DNA of 64,000 nt from Mycocentrospora acerina (lineage: Eukaryota > Ascomycota > Dothideomycetes > Pleosporales). Under the pieces are notes generated by a model that did no database searches, was not told where the DNA came from, and was given only the letters and a program-made list of their open reading frames with translations. How positions within the stretch are numbered: the first letter of the stretch is position 1; each line of letters begins with the position of its first letter. The translations under genes and the position numbers were made by a program. The stretch lies in contig JAKUHH010000251.1 in the NCBI GenBank assembly GCA_022701365.1, positions 1 through 64,000 on the forward strand, written 5' to 3'. This document shows, piece after piece, positions 54,518 to 64,000 of the stretch.

Positions 54518-55449
54518 TCATGTCGTCTTGAGCGACCTGAGCACCTTGACTGCCTCCGCCGACTCGTCCATGTCGGCATAGATTTTCATAATCTTCATCA
54601 AGCGACCTGACCCTTTTGTGCCCGCATTCTTGGCCTGTCCCAGCGCGGTGCTCAAATCAAGCAACAGCGTACTCCGTACTTTGACCATCCTGTGCGTCTG
54701 TGCGGCGAGGAATGGATGTCCTTGTATGCCCTTTTCCATCTCCTGCACCAACCGATACTGCAAGGCGTTTCTCTCCAGTTTTGCAATCGGCATGCCATAT
54801 GCGCCCTGGTTGTCGTCGTCTTCATCCTCATCTTCCTCCTCATCATCATCACTATCTTCCTCGTCCTCCTCCCCACCTTTCCCCCCCTCTACACCCAGAC
54901 CAACCTCCAACTCCCCCACCCTAGCATCCCACTCCACCAACCTCCTCCCCAACTCAATCCCTCTCCTCACCTCCCTCCTCTCATCCACCAATGTCCCCAC
55001 CTCCCTCTCCCTCCCCTCAACCGCGCCCTTCAACCCCTCCACCTCCTTCCTAAACCCCAACAACCCCACCCTCACGCCCTCGACCTTCTCCTCCCCGCCA
55101 TGCAGACTGTTCCCTAGGTTCAGAAAATCCTGATAGTTTGAATTCACAAGGTCGAGCAGCTCTTTGCTGAGGAGTTGTGACCGCTGGCGCAGCTCTGTGC
55201 GCAGGTCCTCGAGGGTTTGGTGCTGCGAGCGGCGGGTGGAGAGGTAGGTTGAGGGTGTGAAGTTGGGATCGAGGAAGTCGGTGCGTTGGAGGGGCGCGGG
55301 GTAGGGGAGGGAGAGGGAGTCTGTCGACGAGGAGGTGGATGTTGTGCTGGGTGTTGGGGAGGGGGAGCGCGAGTCTGAGAGCTGTGGGGAGGGTTAGGGG
55401 TGTGAGTTTGGAGGAGGGAGAGAGGAGTGCTTACGTAGAATTTACTCAT
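54518..55449 (-). CDS. COG2: conserved oligomeric Golgi complex subunit 2 (COG2)
   Basis: Two exons on the minus strand: a five-codon first exon 55449-55435 (MSKFY) and 55381-54518, joined in phase 0 through a 53-nt intron (292 residues). After a Ser/Pro/Thr-rich start the COG2 N-terminal pattern is clear: DFLDPNFTPSTYLSTRR, LEDLRTELRQRSQLLSKELL, DLVNSNYQDFLNLGNSLHGG, then coiled coil (EVEGLKGAVEGREREVGTLV). An acidic run (about 185-205, EEDSDDDEEEDEDEDDD) precedes a conserved C-terminal part (KLERNALQYRLVQEMEKG; HPFLAAQTHRMVKVRSTLLL). The length agrees with the short fungal form containing mainly the N-terminal domain. COG2 belongs to lobe A of the COG tether for retrograde intra-Golgi vesicles. 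Divergent from the NADH pyrophosphatase by 342 bp. Confidence 0.88.
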
Positions 55450-55791
55450 GGTTGGGTGTTGGCCATTGGCGTGTATATGTGTGTGTGTGCACGTGTGTGT
55501 GCATGTGTATGCGTGTGTACACGTGTGGGAGGTGGTTGACGCGCTGCATGATTACTGACGTCCAGGGTTATCGATAAGGTCGGAAGCGGACCGCGGCTCT
55601 TCGGAACAGCCATGTCGACATGTCGCTGTACATTATTAATCGCGAGCTAGCCTACCCCACTGGGCGTCATGAACGGGATGCGTGCGTAGATTCTAATCGC
55701 CTCGTTGCTGGTATCCTCTGTCTGCTGTGCCTGTAGTCAAGCCTTGCTGTAGAGTTTATTTGAGTTTCCTTTATTCGAGCCAGTCTAGTAC
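55450..55791. promoter_or_regulatory. divergent promoter, COG2 / NADH pyrophosphatase
   Basis: A 342-bp interval with a GT-rich microsatellite (about 55,478-55,530, alternating GTGTGT and GTGTAT units) near the COG2 start. No clear TATA box. Confidence 0.5.
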
Positions 55792-57258
55792 ATGGTCGAC
55801 GCAGACGCCCAGAAAGGACCCCATAAGATGCCCCAGCTCCCCACGCCGCAGCTTCCCGAGCCTGCCCATCCAGACGTCGACTCGATGCTGAGCCGCAAAT
55901 TTGGCAAGGAGATAGCAAACTACTTTTCCGGTGCGCCCTCGTCTTTGTAGAGTCTATTCATGTCTAGCCATGCTCTGCTACTAATTCTGCCTTCTGACTG
56001 ACTGACACTCGTCAGGCTCGCCTCTGAACCGCGTCGGCTTCCTTCGTACCGACAATGCCTTTCTCTCTTCCGCCCTCCGCCATCCCAGCACTACCTTTTT
56101 GCTCTTCAACAAACTTGAACCCCTCCTAAAGTCCCCCAGCGAGCTTGCCACCGCGACCCTCGACGATGTCAAGCCCATCATTGGCGACGACCCGTTTGGA
56201 CGCAACGAGGAAGACACGGTTGCCCAGTACAATTCCTCGCTGTACGTCCCGCAAATAATTTTCCTTGGCCTTGATGAGCGCAGCCAGGGGTTTGTATACA
56301 AGGAGCACTACAAAGGCCAGCCGTGGTTTGCCGTTGACGTCACGCCCAAAGAGAGCGTGACCGATGCGGCCGAGAAGCTGATTGAGAAGGTCAAGAGCGA
56401 GGGACTGGACTTTTCAAAGGGAAGGATGAACATGAGTCTCCCTGCGCAGGAAGGTACTACCTCTTCTTTCTTCTTTCCTCTTTCGTCTTTCGTCTTTCCT
56501 CTTTCGTCCCTACTCCTTCCTCTTTTCCCCAATCCGTAAACATCAACCAGACTAACTCCTTCCAAGCCGCCATCTATGCCGAAGCTCGCCACATGCTCGA
56601 CTGGAACGCCCGAAACCCCTTCTGCGCCTCATGCGGCTACAAAACCCTCTCCATCAATGCGGGTTTCAAGCGCACCTGCCCCCCTAAGGACATTGCCACT
56701 CAGGTGACCAATAACGGCGAGCGACCCCCCTGCGTAACCCGCACTGGCATCTCAAACCTTTCCTTCCCGCGCACAGATCCCACCGTCATCATGGCTGTCG
56801 TCTCCGCAGATGGACAGCGCATCCTCCTGGGCCGCCAAAAGCGCTGGCCAGCATTCTGGTACAGCACCCTTGCCGGCTTCCTCGAGCCTGCCGAAAGTGT
56901 CGAAGAAGCCGTGCGCCGCGAAGTCTGGGAGGAATCCGGTATCCACCTCGGTCGCGTAGTCATCCACTCCACCCAGCCATGGCCCTACCCCGCCAACCTA
57001 ATGATTGGCGCAATTGGCCAAGCCATTCCCGGCGGCGAGGAGGTCCACCTAGGACACGACGCTGAGCTCGAAGACGCCAAGTGGTTTACTGCCGAGGAGG
57101 TGAGAGAGGCCTTGAGAGTAGGAGTAAGTGGCCTGGGAGAAGATGCCGGGAGCGAATACAAGGAAGGGGGGTTGAGACTTCCACCTCCAACTGCCATTGC
57201 AAACCAGCTCATGACTGCTGTGGTGAATGGATTCGCAAGTGGGAGTCCGATGATCTAG
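55792..57258 (+). CDS. NPY1: NADH pyrophosphatase / Nudix hydrolase (Npy1/NUDT12 type)
   Basis: Three exons, 55792-55930, 56016-56453 and 56567-57258, give 422 residues. The first intron ends GTCAG and restores NYFSGSPLNRVGFLR; the second (113 nt, branch ACTAAC close to CCAAG) restores LPAQEAAIYAEARHML. An alternative start is the in-frame ATG at 55828. The N-terminal NUDIX-like domain is followed by a zinc ribbon (FCASCGYKTLSINAGFKRTC, about 211-230). The Nudix box GX5EX7REUXEEXGU is complete at about 296-318 (GFLEPAESVEEAVRREVWEE then SGI). The NADH-pyrophosphatase signature STQPWPYPANLMIG follows. The enzyme cleaves NAD(H) to NMN(H) and AMP, in fungi usually in peroxisomes; the C-terminal SPMI is not a canonical PTS1. 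The family may also remove NAD caps from RNA. Confidence 0.92.
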
Positions 57259-57540
57259 TTTATTTATTAGTAGAGTAGATGTGTAGAATTGAGGTATACA
57301 AGACGGGTTAAGGATAGATTGAATAAATAAATTTGTACTCATTCATTCTAAAGAAAGTCGTTGTCTATCCTGGCATAACCTAACTGAATTTTATCTACTC
57401 GTCAGAATAATGGATTAATTTCGGATTGATTGATGAATTCTTACATTGGCACTTTTATTCTGCCCTGCTACTTGGATCAAACAAGAAGAATATTATGACT
57501 GAGTTAGTTTGACGGTATACTCCCTGCGTGCTTGGCTTGG

Positions 57541-57671
57541 AATATCTTGAACTGTCTTGAAATGTCTTGGAACATTTTGAAATATCTTACAATTTCTTGT
57601 CATGTCTTGTAATATCTCAATTGTCTTAAAATGTCTTGTAATGTCTTGTAATGTCTTGTAATATCTTGGAG
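57541..57671. repeat. degenerate 10-bp minisatellite (ATGTCTTGTA)n
   Basis: Units such as ATGTCTTGTA, ATATCTTGGA and TTGTCTTAAA recur about every ten bases; the cleanest copies are at about 57630-57671. Confidence 0.8.
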
Positions 57672-57683
57672 TAGAGAATTGTA

Positions 57684-57721
<38 letters not shown>
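57684..57721. repeat. (TAG)n trinucleotide microsatellite, about 12 copies
   Basis: Uninterrupted TAG repeats directly to the right of the degenerate decamer array. Confidence 0.95.
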
Positions 57722-58273
57722 TCACCAACACCAACATCCCTCCCCCTCAACTCTTCAAAAAGCTTAAGAAAATGTACTTGGAATTATGCATAACAACTGA
57801 ATCTAATCAAAAAAAAGTGTTGTAATCATATGGAAGTAGAAAATAAATGTCAATAAGATTTAAACTAAAAAATTGTGGTAAGGAAATAGTAAACCTATGT
57901 TGAAACTGTATGCAAACTCGCAGGAATTGAAACTAGAATAAGGACTAATCTGTACAACTAGGCATTAGACAGAATAGTACAGCACATTTTAGCGTAGCAT
58001 AAGAGCAAGTAAAAAAACGATATGAAACAAAAACATTACATCTACACTTAAGTATTAACTCTCTATTAGAAATATCTAATCAATTCTTGTTCTCCTTAAA
58101 CATGTCAACAGGCACACACACAAAAAAGATTAACACAATAATCTAATAATACAGTACGTACAACAGAAAACTTGAAAAAATACACATGTTAACAAAAGCA
58201 ATCTCCTTTAAACTATTTTAATGCGAAAAAATTATTAACCAAGTAAAGAAATACATAATTCAAATTCAAATCA

Positions 58274-58332
58274 CACACCACAGCACACCACAGCACACCA
58301 CAGCACACCACAGCGCAACGCAGCACAGCACA
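58274..58332. repeat. 10-bp minisatellite (CACACCACAG)n
   Basis: Four exact units at 58274-58313 followed by degenerate copies (CGCAACGCAG, CACAGCACAA). Confidence 0.9.
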
Positions 58333-59123
58333 AGAGCAAGCAGGCAAAAGTGAAGACAACTTTTTTTTTTTTAAAACAAAAACCTAAAACAAAATGAATG
58401 ATAATAATGTAGACACAGGACGAGGTATCAACTCTAATTTGAAACCCCTCTATTTAATCCTTCCTCTCTTCATTTTTCTTCTTCTTAAATATGTCAACAA
58501 TACATACACACAATCACAACGGTATCACGACGATGTAGTTAATTTTTGTTCCTCCTCTTTGCCTGTATATACGACTACAACAACAAAAACAAATTGAGCT
58601 GTAACATTTTTCAATTACTTATATAAATATGCATATAAGTTACAATTTTCTATAGATGATTTAACAGGGTACAGTACACTTCTGTTTTGTTTCCAAAATC
58701 ACAGTGGTAGATGTGCAAATATATGTATATATATATATATATATATAAACATACATATAAATCATAATGTGATATAACAGACACCAAAAGGTAATGGAAG
58801 GTAAGGCAATGGAAGGTAGGGTAAGTGGAGGGGAGGGCAGGCAAGCAAGCAAGCAAACAAGTCAAGGACCCACAATCGATTTGCCAAGTCAAGGAGATAT
58901 TTTACATATTGGCCAAATCTAGGTGATCTTGGTCTGCCTGGGCAGTCAAGAAAGCAATCAAAGTTTTTTTTTCGAGTAATCAATCAAGCAAGCAAGCAAT
59001 TCATGTAATCAGTCTACATTTCAATTATCAGTCAACAGTCAAGTAGTAATCAAGCGAGCAAATAAACCACATCTCTATACTTTTATTTCAACCGATAAAC
59101 GATAAACGAGATACGACAAAGAT

Positions 59124-59170
59124 ATCCTATCCTACCCTATCCTACCCTATACTACCCTATCCTACCCTTA
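59124..59170. repeat. 10-bp minisatellite (CCTATCCTAC)n
   Basis: About four and a half units with a single C-to-A change (CTATACTACC). The sequence is not a telomeric TTAGGG array. Confidence 0.85.
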
Positions 59171-59200
59171 GTCTATCCTATTCACCATTCACCATATACC

Positions 59201-59232
59201 TGTATCCCTGTATCCCTGTATCCCTATACCCC
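59201..59232. repeat. 8-bp minisatellite (TGTATCCC)n
   Basis: Three exact octamers TGTATCCC plus a degenerate fourth (TATACCCC). Confidence 0.85.
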
Positions 59233-59643
59233 TGTTTCCTCGTCCCCACCCAACCCAACCCATCATATTTCAAAGTTTTTGGTATTTTGCACACACAGAC
59301 AAATAATCAAACAAGCTTGCAAAGGAAAAGTAAGAAACAATAGAATATTTAAAATAAACGCCTCTTTTGTAGTAGAAAAAAAAAGAACGGTTGAAAAAAA
59401 AAAACTTTGCCCCGATTTATTTGTTTTCCCTTCATCTGGGGGTTCGGAAGCCAAATTCAAGGCCAGATTAAAAACCGAACCTAGGAGTCGAATTCGATGC
59501 CAAACTAGAAGCCAAGAGACAAGGCCGAAAGTCGAGCCGAAATCCACGGCTAAAGAAACAAGACCGAATTCGAATCCCAAGACAAGACCGAAGCCGAAGC
59601 CGAAGCCGAAGATGAACCCAAATCTTTAATATCCCGCATTCAA

Positions 59644-62600
59644 CTAACCAACCCACTTTCGGGCGCTCTTGAATACCCTCGACCATGGACCAAGCTCACC
59701 CCATTCTTCCATTTTATCCATCGGAATATAACTACCGACTTCTCTCAAAATAGTGCGTTCAGGATGCGGCATTAGCGCCAACACCCGTCCATCCTTGGAC
59801 CGGACGCCCGTGATACCCATGGGCGAACCGTTGGGATTATGCGGGTAAATCTCCGTCTGCTTGCCGTAGTTGTCAATATAACGCATCGACACTAGATTGC
59901 CGTCGTACAACGTCTCTGGTGACGAAGACGGTGACGAAAAGTGTGCACGACCCTCGCCATGGGCTGTGACAATGGGCAGTTTGGACCCATGCATGCCATG
60001 CAAGAAGACCGACTGCGGTGCACCACCCTTGGGAGGATCAATCACCTCGACCATGCAGACGCGTGCTTCATACTGTTCGCTGGCATTTCTCTCAAAAGTG
60101 GGCCACTGTTCTGCACCAGGGATGAGTTCCTTCAGCTTGGACAGGAATTGGCAACCATTGCATACACCGAGCGCAAAGGTATCTGGGCGCTCAAAGAACG
60201 TCTGGAACTCTCTGCGTGTAGTGGGATGCAGCAGAACAGACTTGGCCCATCCTTGTCCAGCACCCAACACGTCACCGTAGGAGAATCCGCCGCAAGCCGC
60301 GAGACCGACAAATCCGGCAAGCGAGACGCGTTCTGAAATAATGTCCGTCATGTGAACATCAATGGCGGAGAAGCCCGCCATGTGAAAGGCAAAGGCCATC
60401 TCAGCTTGGCCGTTGACGCCTTCTTCTCTCAGGATGGCAACACGTGGTTTGGATGTAAAGGCCGAAGAGATAGTGGTCTTGAAGGGCAGAATGTTCTCTG
60501 CAGGTTTGAAGGTCAGGTTGTATGACAAACCTGGGTCTTTGTCATCGAGAATGTTCTGGAATTCGGCGTCTGCGCACACTGGGTTGTCACGAAGCTTCTG
60601 CAGCCGGTATGAGGTTTCTGCCCAGCGTTGTTGAAGCTTCTGGCGAGTGTTTCTGTAAACAACCAATGAACCGTGTGCGAGAGAGATTTGTTGTTTTGAT
60701 GCTTCCGGTACACGGCCAATCTTCCTGATCATTCCAGGTGGTGGGCCGCAGGTAGCAAAGCAACGGTTGAACGCAACCTCATCCTTCTTCCTGATTTGGA
60801 AGACAGCACCAAGCTCTTCGTTAAATAGTGCCTCGAGAATGTCCTTGGGCTCACTTGAACGGGCGACACCGTCAAGCATGACTTCCAGCCCACATCGTCC
60901 AGCGAACATCATCTCAACGAGTGTGGTGAGTAACCCACCATCTGACCTGTCGTGATACGCAAGGACAATACCAGACTCGTGCAATTGCTCAACGGCATCA
61001 AAGTAGTCCTTGAGAATGTCGGCGTCATACACATCAGGAGCTTCATCTCCGACTTGACCAAACGTCTGAGCGAGTGCAGAACCACCCATGTGCTTCTTGC
61101 CTGCTGCCAGGTCAACAAACATCAAGACTGTTTCACCAACGCTTTCAAGTCGTTCGAGCGCTGGAGTCCATGTCCGCTCAATGCGGTCGACGGGCGCGAA
61201 TGCGGTGATGATCAATGACATGGGCGCCGTGACTTCCTTGGCCTCGCCATTGTCCGACCATTTCATCTTCATGCTCATGGAATCTTTGCCAACAGGAATC
61301 GATATTCCCAGGCGCGGGCAGAGATCCATACCAATGGCCTCGACCGCCTCGTACAGAGCAGCACCTTCACCGGCATGGCTACCAGCAGACATCCAGTTGG
61401 CCGACAAGCGAACCCTGGACAACCTGTCGAATAGACTGGCTGCAGCAATATTCATGAGCGATTCGGCGACGGCCATTCTGGCGGATGCCGCTGGCGAGAT
61501 GAGCGCGATTGTAGGCTTCTCGCCCATGGACATGGCCTCGCCAGTTCGGACACCTGCCAGCAACGATGTAGCTGTCACCGACACATCTGATACGGGGACT
61601 TGCCACTTGCCAACCATCTGATCACGGACGGTAAGGCCGCCTACCGTGCGATCGCCAATGGTGATGAGGAAGTTCTTGGAGCCGACAGAGGGGAGCGTGA
61701 GCACACGATCAACGGCTTCGATAATCAAGCCATCCTTGGGCGTGTCTGGGATGTACATGGACAGGCTGCTGTCAAAGGCTGGAAGCCTCAGCTTGCGAGA
61801 CTCTACCACGCGGGACATCTTGGGCGGCTTTCCAAACAACGTTTCCATAGGCAGGTCAATGGGCTTGGGGTGGTCTTTGGAGTCCCTGTCGGTAAGCACA
61901 AGGCGCTGCTCATCCGTTGCAAGACCTACGACCGAGTATCCGCAGCGTTCACGATTGCAGATGCGCTTGAACAGGTCCAGGTCGTTTGGTCCAACCGCCA
62001 ACACGTAGCGTTCTTGAGCTTCGCAGCACCAAATCTGCAACGGACTCATGCTCTTGTCTGTGCTGTCCACCTCGCGGAGTTCAAAGATGGCACCGAGCCC
62101 CGAGTCGTGGACAAGCTCTGGAAGGGCATTGGACAATCCTCCAGCTCCGACATCGTGGATGAACAAGATGGGGTTCTTGTCGCCCATGGAGCGGCACGTG
62201 TCGATGACTTCCTGAGCGCGCCTCTGCACCTCGGGATTGCCTCGCTGCACACTGGCAAAGTCGAGGTCCACATTGCCCTCGCCAGATTGCACGCTCGACG
62301 CTGCACCGCCACCGAGGCCAATGAGCATCGCAGGCCCACCAATGACGAGGAGGTGGGAGCCAGCCGGCACAATGTCAGGGTCCTTGAGGGCGTGCTGTGG
62401 CCTGACGGTTCCAACACCACCGGCTAGCATAATGGGCTTGTGGTAGCCGCGGATTTCCGACTCGGTCTCGTTGGTGAAGACGCGCATGAGCATGGTCCTG
62501 AAGTAGCCGATTGTGCATGGGCGGCCAAACTCGTTGTTGAACTGAGCACTGCCAAGGGGCGCCTCGAGCATAATATCCAGACTGCTGGCAATGTGGCTTG

Positions 62601-63738
62601 GTTTGCCAACGTCACGCAGCTCCCATGGCCGCTCGAAGCCCTCGATCAGCAGGTCGGAGACGGTGAAGCCGGCCAGACCGGCCTTGGGCTTGGAGCCACG
62701 GCCAACGGCTCCCTCGTCTCTGATCTCGCCTCCCGAGCCCGTGGCAGCGCCGGGGAAGGGCGACACGGCCGTGGGGTGGTTGTGGGTCTCGACTTTGCAC
62801 AGGATGTGGACCGTCTCCTTGGTGCCGTTCCACTCGCCCGTGAGGTTGTTGGGCGCCCAGAAGCTCGCCTCCTCGCCGGCGAGCACGGCGGCGTTGTCGC
62901 TGTAGGCACTCACGACGTGCTGCGGGTGCTTCTGGTGCGTGTTGCGGATCATGCCGAACAGCGAGTAGGGCTTGTGGACGCCGTCGATGGTGAAGTCGGC
63001 GTTGAACTGCTTGTGGCGGCAGTGCTCCGAGTTGACCTGGGCGAACATGAACAGCTCGACGTCGACGGGGCCGCGCTTGAGCTCGTGGGTGTAGGCCTCG
63101 ACGAGGTACTCAATCTCCGACTTGTCCATGGCCAGGCCCAGCTCCGTGTTGGCGTGTTCGAGGGCTTGCTGGGCGCTGCCGTACTCGTCGAAGCTGATGG
63201 TCGTGGCCTGCGCGGGCTCGCCCTCGCCGAAGATGGCGTCGAGGTCAGGGGTGGCGCGGCTGATGGTCTGCGTCATGCGGTCGTACAGGCTGTCGCGGAC
63301 GGGGATGTCGTCGGCGGCGAGGGCGCGGTCAAAGGTGGCGGCGATGACCATGCCACGCTCGATGCGCTTGACGGCATGCTCGAGGGTGCAGGTGCGGGCA
63401 ATCATCGAGGCCAGCGAGCTCCATGGCGAGATGGTGCCGGCGCGCGGGCACACGTAGAAGAGGGCCGTCGTGTCGTCGGCGGGCGCGGCGCCGCGTTGGA
63501 CGGCGTCGAGGAGCGTCTGCGAGAGGGCGTCGGCGGGGTCGGGGTACTCGCCATAGTGCAGGATCTGCTGCAGTGTCTTCAATTCGTCGGCGGCCAGCGG
63601 CTTCAGCGGGTTGACAAAGTGCAGCCAGACGGAGCGCACTTGTTTTGCGCCAATCTGCTGGGCCAGGCGCTGCAGACGGAAGTCGGAGTGGGCGGCCGAG
63701 CCCGGCAGGAGCAGGTAGGGGTGCTCAGTCGACGCCAT
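59644..63738 (-). CDS. ADE6: phosphoribosylformylglycinamidine synthase
   Basis: Single exon, 1364 residues from the first ATG (MASTEHPYLLLPG); the frame is open slightly further upstream without an ATG. All large-type PurL parts are in order. The N-terminal domain comes first (to about 160). The linker and first catalytic half carry AQVNSEHCRHKQFNADFTID near 240, then VETHNHPTAVSPFPGAATGS, the ATP/FGAR site. The second half includes FIHDVGAGGLSNALPELVHD and GKDSMSMKMKW. The C-terminal class I glutaminase domain has nucleophile Cys in ALGVCNGCQFLSKL and catalytic His/Glu in MPHPERTI. The enzyme makes FGAM from FGAR, glutamine and ATP, the fourth step of de novo purine synthesis, in the cytosol. 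Length matches fungal Ade6. Very GC-rich third codon positions create long antisense frames. Confidence 0.97.
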   Translation of the reverse strand: MASTEHPYLLLPGSAAHSDFRLQRLAQQIGAKQVRSVWLHFVNPLKPLAADELKTLQQILHYGEYPDPADALSQTLLDAVQRGAAPADDTTALFYVCPRAGTISPWSSLASMIARTCTLEHAVKRIERGMVIAATFDRALAADDIPVRDSLYDRMTQTISRATPDLDAIFGEGEPAQATTISFDEYGSAQQALEHANTELGLAMDKSEIEYLVEAYTHELKRGPVDVELFMFAQVNSEHCRHKQFNADFTIDGVHKPYSLFGMIRNTHQKHPQHVVSAYSDNAAVLAGEEASFWAPNNLTGEWNGTKETVHILCKVETHNHPTAVSPFPGAATGSGGEIRDEGAVGRGSKPKAGLAGFTVSDLLIEGFERPWELRDVGKPSHIASSLDIMLEAPLGSAQFNNEFGRPCTIGYFRTMLMRVFTNETESEIRGYHKPIMLAGGVGTVRPQHALKDPDIVPAGSHLLVIGGPAMLIGLGGGAASSVQSGEGNVDLDFASVQRGNPEVQRRAQEVIDTCRSMGDKNPILFIHDVGAGGLSNALPELVHDSGLGAIFELREVDSTDKSMSPLQIWCCEAQERYVLAVGPNDLDLFKRICNRERCGYSVVGLATDEQRLVLTDRDSKDHPKPIDLPMETLFGKPPKMSRVVESRKLRLPAFDSSLSMYIPDTPKDGLIIEAVDRVLTLPSVGSKNFLITIGDRTVGGLTVRDQMVGKWQVPVSDVSVTATSLLAGVRTGEAMSMGEKPTIALISPAASARMAVAESLMNIAAASLFDRLSRVRLSANWMSAGSHAGEGAALYEAVEAIGMDLCPRLGISIPVGKDSMSMKMKWSDNGEAKEVTAPMSLIITAFAPVDRIERTWTPALERLESVGETVLMFVDLAAGKKHMGGSALAQTFGQVGDEAPDVYDADILKDYFDAVEQLHESGIVLAYHDRSDGGLLTTLVEMMFAGRCGLEVMLDGVARSSEPKDILEALFNEELGAVFQIRKKDEVAFNRCFATCGPPPGMIRKIGRVPEASKQQISLAHGSLVVYRNTRQKLQQRWAETSYRLQKLRDNPVCADAEFQNILDDKDPGLSYNLTFKPAENILPFKTTISSAFTSKPRVAILREEGVNGQAEMAFAFHMAGFSAIDVHMTDIISERVSLAGFVGLAACGGFSYGDVLGAGQGWAKSVLLHPTTRREFQTFFERPDTFALGVCNGCQFLSKLKELIPGAEQWPTFERNASEQYEARVCMVEVIDPPKGGAPQSVFLHGMHGSKLPIVTAHGEGRAHFSSPSSSPETLYDGNLVSMRYIDNYGKQTEIYPHNPNGSPMGITGVRSKDGRVLALMPHPERTILREVGSYIPMDKMEEWGELGPWSRVFKSARKWVG

Positions 63739-64000
63739 GCTGGATGGCGGGGGCAATGGCGGCGGCGGGCAGGCGGTGGTGTGGCAGGGCGCCGTCTCGC
63801 GGGTGTGCGGCGGGAGAGGGAGGGGGAGGGGGAGGAGGGAGGCATGGCGGGGTTCTTTGGGCAGCTCGGCGGTGGCAGAAAATTATTTTATTTGACTCGC
63901 AGCCACACTTTTGGCGGGGTCGTCACACCTGCCTGGGGTGGGTGTGCCCGCACGTGACTGACCTGACCTGCATTGATCTGCGTTGATCTGTGGTAACTGT
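63739..64000 (-). promoter_or_regulatory. upstream region of ADE6, runs to window edge
   Basis: GC-rich 5' leader with purine-rich (GGGAGAGGGAGGGGG) tracts at about 63810-63840. No further gene can be seen before the window ends. Confidence 0.45.

Larger units (their letters stand above)
57259..59643. other. AT-rich, minisatellite-rich spacer without genes
   Basis: 2.4 kb between two housekeeping genes with low complexity throughout and several separate tandem arrays listed individually. Also visible are poly-A/T runs (58361-58373), an (AT)n run (58725-58746) and a short AAGCCG hexamer run (59590-59610). No credible coding frame. Confidence 0.6.

Noticed and set aside
59124..59170. CCTA-rich array considered as an interstitial telomere
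   Set aside because: The 10-bp unit CCTATCCTAC does not match CCCTAA.
61600..62427. 275-codon plus-strand frame
   Set aside because: Another antisense shadow of ADE6, with no motif and no independent start or promoter.
62440..63957. 505-codon open frame on the plus strand
   Set aside because: It is antisense to ADE6. The GC-rich third codon positions of ADE6 remove stop codons from the opposite strand; the translated composition (Gly/Val/Arg/Glu repetitive) has no protein-like features.

Overview
The window is nuclear DNA of a filamentous ascomycete. Genes carry short (46-118 nt) GT-AG introns with CTAAC/CTGAC-type branch points close to the acceptor. The gene set is fungal: a HET-domain protein, a DUF1996 secreted protein, a GT15 mannosyltransferase, a heme-thiolate peroxidase, SGT1, condensin and Ade6. 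An extremely TA-rich block with no open frame looks RIP-degenerated. The overall flavour suggests Pezizomycotina, probably Dothideomycetes/Pleosporales, but the species is an inference I cannot settle without searches.

Layout. 1-3.1 kb: TA-saturated, frame-free block (probable RIP-mutated repeat) directly followed by an intact HET-domain gene (3.4-5.2 kb). 6.6-7.8 kb: SGT1. 7.8-16.6 kb: two long gene-free spacers around one secreted DUF1996 gene. 16.7-29.3 kb: dense block with a secreted S41-type protease, an AKR7-like aldo/keto reductase, a Tlg1/syntaxin-6-type SNARE divergent from a METTL25-type methyltransferase, an LCCL-domain membrane protein divergent from an Aro8-type aminotransferase. 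29.3-38.5 kb: AT-richer, gene-poor island holding a small membrane protein, a three-exon small secreted protein, a small coiled-coil ORF and a four-exon chloroperoxidase/peroxygenase. 38.5-50.4 kb: NmrA-like oxidoreductase, GCP5-like gamma-tubulin complex protein divergent from a KRE2/MNT1-type mannosyltransferase, mitochondrial-type cysteine synthase divergent from condensin subunit Ycg1/CAP-G. 50.9-64 kb: a Ser/Thr-rich secreted protein interrupted by one in-frame TAA, mitochondrial ribosomal protein uL1, COG2 divergent from a peroxisomal-type NADH pyrophosphatase, a 2.4-kb spacer full of 8-10 bp minisatellites, and Ade6 (FGAM synthase).

Most genes are independent housekeeping units arranged as divergent or convergent pairs; there is no biosynthetic cluster or operon. 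The least expected content is in the AT-rich parts: the HET gene beside the degenerated block, the small secreted protein in the 29-38 kb island, and the Ser/Thr-rich secreted gene whose cysteine-rich C-terminal domain lies beyond a stop codon. Exon coordinates were derived by hand from splice consensus, frame continuity and family resemblance; no alignment or expression data were available.
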